The position numbers and the translations under genes were made by a program. Under the pieces are notes generated by a model that ran no database searches, was not told the origin of the DNA, and saw only the letters and a list, made by a program, of their open reading frames with translations. Positions 58,106 to 64,000 of a stretch of DNA of 64,000 nt are shown here, one piece after another. Positions within the stretch are counted from its first letter, which is position 1. Each line of letters begins with the position of its first letter. This DNA is from Zeimonas arvi (GTDB taxonomy: Bacteria; Pseudomonadota; Gammaproteobacteria; Burkholderiales; Burkholderiaceae_E): the NCBI RefSeq assembly GCF_008039575.1, contig NZ_VDUY01000003.1:372001-436000 (forward strand), in the 5' to 3' direction.

Positions 58106-59188
58106 ATGGCGGAATACATCACGATCGAATCGCAGGCCCTCACGCGCGCCATCGCCGCCATCGTGTCGGCCGGCGGCAGCTCGGGTGGGGAGGCGCAACA
58201 GGTCGCCGAGAGCCTGGTCGGCGCCAACCTGACCGGCCACGACTCGCACGGCGTGGGCATGATCCCGCGCTACGTCGAGTCGCTCCTCGAGGGCGGCCTG
58301 CTGGTCGACCGCCAGCCCAGCGTGAAGATGGACTCGGGCGTGCTGCTCGCGCTCGACGGCGAGCGCGGCTATGGCCAGACGATCGGAAAGGCCGCGATGG
58401 CCATGGGCATCGCGCGCGCGCGCCAGCACGGCGCCTGCATCATGACCCTGGCCAACGCCCATCACCTGGGCCGGATCGGTCAGTGGGCCGAGCAGGCCAC
58501 CGCCGAGGGGCTGGTGTCCCTGCATTTCGTCAACGTGATGACCCGCCCGAGCGTGGCGCCCTTCGGCGGCTCCGATGCGCGTTTCGGCACGAACCCCTGC
58601 TGCATCGGCGTGCCGCTCGACGGCCAGCCGCCGATGATCCTCGATTTCGCCACCAGTGCGGTCGCGCAGGGCAAGATGCGCGTGGCGCACAACAAGGGCG
58701 AGAAGGTCCCGCCCGGCCGGCTGATCGACGACAAGGGCCAGCCGACCGACGACCCGCGCTACGTCGTGATCCCGCCCTGGGGCGCGCTGCTGCCCTTCGG
58801 CGAGCACAAGGGCTCCGGGCTCGCGGTGGTCTGCGAACTGCTGGGCGGCGCGCTGACCGGCGGCGGCACCTGGCACACGCCGCACGACGGCAGCCGCCGC
58901 GTTTACAACGGCATGCTGACCATCCTGATCGACCCGTCCCGGGCCGGCGGCGGCGGCGAGTCGTTCACCAGCGAGAGCCTGGCCTTCGTGGAATCCCTGC
59001 GGCAATCGCCGCCCTCGCCCGGCGTGGACAAGGTCCGGATCGCCGGCGAGCCCGAGCGCGAGACCCGCGCGAAGCGCCTGGCCGAGGGCATTCCGGTCGA
59101 CGGCACCACCTGGGAGGAGATCCTGGTGGCCGGCGAGAAAGTGGGGGTGGCGCGCGCCAGCACGGCGCGCGCGGCAGGACTGGCCTGA
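58106..59188 (+). CDS. Ldh family (malate/L-lactate/ureidoglycolate) dehydrogenase
   Basis: A 360-residue NAD(P)-dependent oxidoreductase of the Ldh_2 family, unrelated to classical malate dehydrogenases. DLTGHDSHG-like segment NLTGHDSHGVGMIPRYVESL carries the catalytic histidine region, ANAHHLGRIGQWAEQA follows near residue 118, and ILDFATSAVAQGKMRVAHNKG is the cofactor-binding signature. Substrates in the family are 2-hydroxy acids or 2-oxo acids of sugars. AAGGAGA precedes the ATG. It is divergent from the aldolase gene; the pair may act on one acid pathway. Confidence 0.88.
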   Translation: MAEYITIESQALTRAIAAIVSAGGSSGGEAQQVAESLVGANLTGHDSHGVGMIPRYVESLLEGGLLVDRQPSVKMDSGVLLALDGERGYGQTIGKAAMAMGIARARQHGACIMTLANAHHLGRIGQWAEQATAEGLVSLHFVNVMTRPSVAPFGGSDARFGTNPCCIGVPLDGQPPMILDFATSAVAQGKMRVAHNKGEKVPPGRLIDDKGQPTDDPRYVVIPPWGALLPFGEHKGSGLAVVCELLGGALTGGGTWHTPHDGSRRVYNGMLTILIDPSRAGGGGESFTSESLAFVESLRQSPPSPGVDKVRIAGEPERETRAKRLAEGIPVDGTTWEEILVAGEKVGVARASTARAAGLA

Positions 59189-59195
59189 GCCTGCC

Positions 59196-59564
59196 TCAGA
59201 CTTCCGGCGCTTCGGGGGCTTCGGCCATCGGGGCCTGGCCCGGGTGGCGGACCTCGGCCTGCTTGCGCCTCACGTGATCCTCGACCTGGCGACGCGCCGC
59301 CAGGAAGGCGTCGCGAACCGCGACGTTGGCGTCCTCGTTGCGGACGTGATTCACGACCAGGTTCGCGCCGGGGACCGAGACGTCCACCGTCACCGCGAAC
59401 TGCTCGCCCTGCTGGCTGTGGTTGTGCGGCTTGTCGACCACGACCCGGCATCCGGTCATGTTCGGATGGAACTGCTCGAGCTTGGCGGCCTTCTCCCGGA
59501 TCAGGGTCTCGAGCGCGGGGGAAACGGGCATGTCGTGAAAGCTGATCTGAAGCGGAATTTTCAT
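59196..59564 (-). CDS. Ribosome hibernation factor HPF/RaiA family
   Basis: A 122-residue short-form protein of the HPF/YfiA family. MKIPLQISFHDMPVSPALETLIREKAAKLEQF starts the beta-alpha fold, and CRVVVDKPHNHSQQGEQFAVTVDVSVPG follows. Such proteins bind the 30S decoding centre and form idle ribosomes in stationary phase. The start at 59564 is the family start; in-frame upstream sequence is not conserved-looking. The acidic tail (APEAPEV) is unusual. It is convergent with the Ldh gene, 7 nt apart. Confidence 0.88.
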   Translation of the reverse strand: MKIPLQISFHDMPVSPALETLIREKAAKLEQFHPNMTGCRVVVDKPHNHSQQGEQFAVTVDVSVPGANLVVNHVRNEDANVAVRDAFLAARRQVEDHVRRKQAEVRHPGQAPMAEAPEAPEV

Positions 59565-59629
59565 CGTCGGGCTTCTTCCTTGGTGAAGTCTGGCGTTCGA
59601 TCGCGCGGACTGCGGCCGGCCCGCCATCC

Positions 59630-60139
59630 CTAGAGCTTACATCGCAGCGAGGCGACGGCCTCCTCCAGCACCCTCAGGTGCCGGGTTTCCGCCAGCGCGA
59701 GCGCCAGCGCGCGGACCTTCACCGCGTCGTCGGGCGCTCGCGCGGCCAGCTGCTCGAAGGCCGCCCGCAACCGGCGCTCCTGCCTGAGCGCGTCCTCGAG
59801 CGCGCGCGCGACCCTGCCCGCCTGACGCGCGGCGGCGCCGGCAGGCCCGGCTGCGTCGGATCCCGGCTCGTCGGACTCCGCGCCGGCATCGACGATCCGG
59901 AGCAGCTCCTCGCCCTCGATCATCGGCAACTCGCGGGCGAGCTGCTCGGCGTGCTGCTGTTCGCTGGCGTTGACCCGCGCGAGCGTGGCCGCGAGGCTGC
60001 TGTCGATCCGCCCCGAGTCGAGCGCGAGCGCCCGCCAGCGCGCCGCGGCACGCTGGCGCTGCTCGAGCGCGCTCGCGAGGGCGTTCGATGCGCTGGGAAC
60101 GGGTTTCATCGAGGAACGAACGAGGAAAAGCCTGGGCAT
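59630..60139 (-). CDS. Hypothetical helical protein
   Basis: A 169-residue protein, almost wholly alpha-helical and rich in Ala, Arg and Glu. I do not recognise it. Motifs such as VNASEQQHAEQLARELPMIEG and ALALALAETRHLRVLEEAV have E/H spacing that recalls ferritin-like bundles, but no metal-site pattern is certain. The start is either the ATG at 60139 or the one at 60109. It lies upstream of the HPF gene on the same strand with 65 nt between them. Confidence 0.55.
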   Translation of the reverse strand: MPRLFLVRSSMKPVPSASNALASALEQRQRAAARWRALALDSGRIDSSLAATLARVNASEQQHAEQLARELPMIEGEELLRIVDAGAESDEPGSDAAGPAGAAARQAGRVARALEDALRQERRLRAAFEQLAARAPDDAVKVRALALALAETRHLRVLEEAVASLRCKL

Positions 60140-60189
60140 TCCGACTGTGCACGCCAGTGCGCGGCGACCCGTTGACCCGCGTCAAGCGG

Positions 60190-60218
60190 TTTCCACATCT
60201 GCACGTCGCGGCTACGAT
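60190..60218 (+). promoter_or_regulatory. Candidate promoter of the carbohydrate ABC operon
   Basis: TTTCCA (60190-60195), a 17-nt spacer and TACGAT (60213-60218), about 90 nt before the TTG of the ATPase gene. No repressor dyad is evident. Confidence 0.35.
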
Positions 60219-60306
60219 GCTGTAAAGTCCGAAAACAATCCGCAAGACTCCGGCCGGCATCGATCCGCTCGGGGCATAACGAGAACGGTTCATCAGGAGA
60301 CTCTGC

Positions 60307-61362
<1,056 letters not shown>

Positions 61363-61418
61363 CGGACTGGTCCGCGGATCGCAGCCGACACCCACCCGCA
61401 ACAGACGGAGGAGACACC

Positions 61419-62738
61419 ATGACACAACGCCGCGACTTCCTGAAAACCACCGCCGGGGTTGCCGCAGGCACGGCGGTTGCCGCGCCCGCGCTCTGGATCC
61501 CCAGCGCCCATGCGCAATGGGCCGGCAAGCCCGAGCCGGGCGCCAAACTGCGCGTGCTGCGCTGGAGCCGCTTCGTGCAGGGCGACATCGACCAGTACAT
61601 GGCGAACGTCAAGAAATTCACCGAGCAGACCGGCGTCGAAGTCCGCGTGGACAACGAGGGCTGGGAAGACGTCCGCCCCAAGGCGGCGGTGGCCGCGAAC
61701 ACCGGCGCCGGCCCCGACATCATCCTGTCGACCAACGACGACGCCAACCTCTACCCCGAGAAGCTGGTCGACGTGACCGACCTGGCCGATTACCTCGGCA
61801 AGAAGTACGGCGGCTGGTACCCGGTCTGCGAGCAGTACCTGCGCCCCGACGGCAGGAACTGGATCGGCATCCCGCTGGGCGCGGCAGGCAACTGCATGGT
61901 CTATCGCACCAGCCACATGAAGGCGGCCGGCTTCGACAGCTTCCCGAAGGACACGGACGGCTTCCTGAAGCTGTGCAAGGCGCTCAAGGACAAGGGCACG
62001 CCTGCCGGCTTCGCGCTGGGCAACGCCACCGGCGACGGCAACACCTGGTGCCATTGGCTCCTGTGGGCCTTCGGCGGCAGCCTGGTCGACAAGGACAACA
62101 AGGTCGTCATCAACAGCCCCGAGACGATCAAGGCGCTGGAATACATCCGCGAGCTGTACCCCACCTTCGCCCCGGGAACCCTGGCCTGGCTCGACCCGAA
62201 CAACAACAAGGCCTTCCTCGACGGCCAGATCAGCCTGACCTGCAACGGCATCTCGGTCTACTACGCGGCCAAGACCTCGAACGATCCGAAGCTCAAGGAG
62301 ATGGCGGCCGACATCAACCACGCCAACATGCCGATCGGACCGGCGGGCCAGCCCACCGAGTTCAACCTCTTCTTCAACCAGATGATCTTCAAGCACACGA
62401 AGTTCCCGAACGCCGCGAAGGAGTTCATCCGGTTCATGATGGAAGAAGAGCAGTACGGCCCGTGGATGCAGGCGGCGATCGGCTACGTGTCGCACCCGCT
62501 CGACGCGTACTCGAAGAACCCGATCTGGACGGTCGACGCCAAGCACACGCCCTACCGCGACGCGGTCAAGATCATGCGGCCGGGCGGCTGGCCGGGCAAG
62601 CTCGGCTACGCGTCGGCAGGCGCGATGGCCGACTTCATCGTGGTCAACATGATGGCCGAGGCCGCGTCGGGCCAGCGTTCGCCCAAGGAAGCCGCCGAGC
62701 GCGCCCAGAAGCGCGCCGAGCGCTACTACAAGGTCTGA
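61419..62738 (+). CDS. Carbohydrate ABC transporter substrate-binding protein
   Basis: A 439-residue extracellular binding protein of family 1. The N-terminus QRRDFLKTTAGVAAGTAVAA is a twin-arginine signal, with cleavage near SAHAQ. LRWSRFVQGDIDQYMANVKKF starts the first lobe, and the sequence includes IPLGAAGNCMVYRTSHMKAAG. The sugar or sugar alcohol is unknown. The ATG has GGAGGAG upstream. The gene lies between the ATPase and the two permeases, a complete CUT1 set except for the truncated end. Confidence 0.93.
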   Translation: MTQRRDFLKTTAGVAAGTAVAAPALWIPSAHAQWAGKPEPGAKLRVLRWSRFVQGDIDQYMANVKKFTEQTGVEVRVDNEGWEDVRPKAAVAANTGAGPDIILSTNDDANLYPEKLVDVTDLADYLGKKYGGWYPVCEQYLRPDGRNWIGIPLGAAGNCMVYRTSHMKAAGFDSFPKDTDGFLKLCKALKDKGTPAGFALGNATGDGNTWCHWLLWAFGGSLVDKDNKVVINSPETIKALEYIRELYPTFAPGTLAWLDPNNNKAFLDGQISLTCNGISVYYAAKTSNDPKLKEMAADINHANMPIGPAGQPTEFNLFFNQMIFKHTKFPNAAKEFIRFMMEEEQYGPWMQAAIGYVSHPLDAYSKNPIWTVDAKHTPYRDAVKIMRPGGWPGKLGYASAGAMADFIVVNMMAEAASGQRSPKEAAERAQKRAERYYKV

Positions 62739-62828
62739 TCGGGCCGAGCTGACCCCGGTCGCGGCGCCGCCCCTTCGAGGGGGGTGCCGCGACCGTCAAT
62801 TCTCTTCAAACCTACCGGGCGGATCGTC

Positions 62829-63731
62829 GTGCTTGCCAGGATCCAGAACAATCGCAACGCGCTGGGCATCCTGTTCATGGTGCCGGCTGCCCTGCTGCTG
62901 CTCGTCTTTCTCACCTATCCGCTGGGGCTCGGCGTCTGGCTGGGCTTCACCGACACGAAGATCGGCCGGGGCGGAGAATTCATCGGGCTCGAGAACTACG
63001 CGTTCCTGTTCGGCGACAGCGTGGCGCGGCTCTCGCTGTTCAACACGCTCTTCTACACGATCGTCGCCAGCATCCTGAAGTTCGTGCTGGGCCTGTGGCT
63101 GGCCCTGCTGCTGAACAAGCACCTGCCCTTCAAGAGTTTCTTCCGGGCGGTGATCCTGCTGCCCTGGATCGTGCCCACCGCACTGTCGGCCATCGCCTTC
63201 TGGTGGATCTACGACTCGCAGTTCTCGGTGATCAGCTGGGTGCTGACGCGCCTCGGGCTGATCGACGAGTACGTCAACTTCCTCGGCGACCCGTGGGCGG
63301 CGCGCTTCTCCACGATCGCGGCAAACGTCTGGCGCGGCATTCCCTTCGTGGCGATCTCGCTGCTGGCCGGCCTGCAGACGATCTCGCCGAGCCTGTACGA
63401 GGCCGCCGCCATCGATGGCGCCACACCCTGGCAGCAGTTCCGCAGCATCACGCTCCCGATGCTCACGCCGATCATCGCGGTCGTGATGACCTTCTCGGTA
63501 CTGTTCACCTTCACCGACTTCCAGCTGATCTACGTGCTCACCCGCGGCGGCCCGCTCAACGCCACGCACCTGATGGCCACGCTGTCCTTCCAGCGCGCCA
63601 TCCCGGGCGGCGCGCTGGGCGAGGGCGCGGCGCTGGCGATCTCGATGGTGCCCTTCCTCCTCGCGGCGATCCTGTTCAGCTACTTCGGCCTGCAGCGCCG
63701 CGCCTGGCAGCAGGGCGGCACCGACCGCTGA
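62829..63731 (+). CDS. Carbohydrate ABC transporter permease (MalF/UgpA-like)
   Basis: A 300-residue inner-membrane protein with six helices. The EAA loop that contacts the ATPase is LYEAAAIDGATPWQQFRSITLPML near residue 195. The N-terminus has the first helix LGILFMVPAALLLLVFLTYP and a short periplasmic loop. The start is a GTG at 62829 or a farther GTG at 62784; the first gives the family-like N-terminus. It is followed by the second permease after 48 nt. Confidence 0.92.
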   Translation: MLARIQNNRNALGILFMVPAALLLLVFLTYPLGLGVWLGFTDTKIGRGGEFIGLENYAFLFGDSVARLSLFNTLFYTIVASILKFVLGLWLALLLNKHLPFKSFFRAVILLPWIVPTALSAIAFWWIYDSQFSVISWVLTRLGLIDEYVNFLGDPWAARFSTIAANVWRGIPFVAISLLAGLQTISPSLYEAAAIDGATPWQQFRSITLPMLTPIIAVVMTFSVLFTFTDFQLIYVLTRGGPLNATHLMATLSFQRAIPGGALGEGAALAISMVPFLLAAILFSYFGLQRRAWQQGGTDR

Positions 63732-63779
63732 GCCGACACCGTCGACCACCAGAACCAACGAAACGCGCAGAGAGCTCAC

Positions 63780-64000
63780 ATGGCGGAACAGAAGGAAAGC
63801 GTCGGAATGGATTTCCTGCAGTCGATGCCCCGTCGCTGGGTCACCGTCTACATGCCGCTCGGCATCTTCGTCTTCGTGCTGCTCTTCCCCTTCTACTGGA
63901 TGGGGATGACCTCGTTCAAGCCGAACGCCGAATTGCTTGATCGCGACGGCAACCCGTTCTGGCTGTCCAGCCCCACGCTGGATCACTTCCGCAAGCTGCT
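63780..64000 (+). CDS. Carbohydrate ABC transporter permease, N-terminal fragment (MalG-like)
   Basis: The first 73 codons of a second permease that runs off the right edge. A 20-residue polar start is followed by a helix (VYMPLGIFVFVLLFPFYWM) and the GMTSFKPNAELLD motif typical of MalG/UgpE-type partners. The remaining helices and the EAA loop lie outside the window. The ATG is 48 nt after the first permease and is the fourth gene of the transporter operon. Confidence 0.88.
   Translation, partial: MAEQKESVGMDFLQSMPRRWVTVYMPLGIFVFVLLFPFYWMGMTSFKPNAELLDRDGNPFWLSSPTLDHFRKL

Overview
This 64-kb window is chromosomal, very GC-rich and densely coding. It looks like a betaproteobacterium of the order Burkholderiales; I cannot fix the genus. 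The evidence is gene order and gene types typical of that group: exbB-exbD-lpxK-Trm112-kdsB-adk, DUF3579 beside argD-argF, clpS-clpA next to a csp gene and icd, and an EarP-type glycosyltransferase in front of an EF-P carrying Arg32. There are no rRNA or tRNA genes, IS elements, prophage or CRISPR arrays that I can see, and composition looks uniform, so most of the window reads as core and metabolic genome.

Layout. 1-8.7 kb: end of ileS and lspA, a GFA-fold protein, two small-molecule transporters, an FAD aromatic-type monooxygenase with a DUF2783 partner, then coaBC - small membrane protein - dut - NiCoT metal transporter - flavodoxin-like protein. 8.7-11.9 kb (minus): transaldolase, DsbB, and a flavocytochrome c sulfide dehydrogenase pair. 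12-18.7 kb: clpA/clpS, cold-shock gene, isocitrate dehydrogenase, DUF192, a GlsB-type membrane protein, a DUF2249 protein behind an NsrR-like operator, and iron superoxide dismutase. 18.8-27.5 kb: xseA, the exbB-to-adk envelope cluster, a proton-pumping pyrophosphatase and an SDR. 27.6-41 kb: class V aminotransferase, enoyl-CoA hydratase, class II aldolase, a lipoprotein-RND efflux-Nudix operon, an amidase, gamma-glutamyltranspeptidase, a KTSC protein and an MFS carrier. 41.2-49.7 kb: earP-efp, a two-receiver response regulator, a TRAP transporter (DctPQM), DUF3579, argD and argF. 50-60 kb: a PLP aminotransferase with an extra C-terminal module, an M14 carboxypeptidase, a two-domain methylglyoxal-synthase-like protein facing a Kef-type antiporter, then SDR, HpcH/HpaI aldolase, Ldh-type dehydrogenase and a ribosome hibernation factor. 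60.3-64 kb: a carbohydrate ABC transporter that runs off the right edge.

Many genes are translationally coupled by ATGA, TGATG or TTGA overlaps. The most unusual points are the duplicated methylglyoxal-synthase fold in which the N-terminal copy has lost its catalytic residues, its pairing with a Kef antiporter, a near-consensus NsrR operator in front of DUF2249, and a nested 189-nt inverted-repeat structure between argF and the next gene. I found no clearly novel multi-gene system such as a defence island or a biosynthetic cluster. All promoters and operators are read by eye and have no experimental support here.
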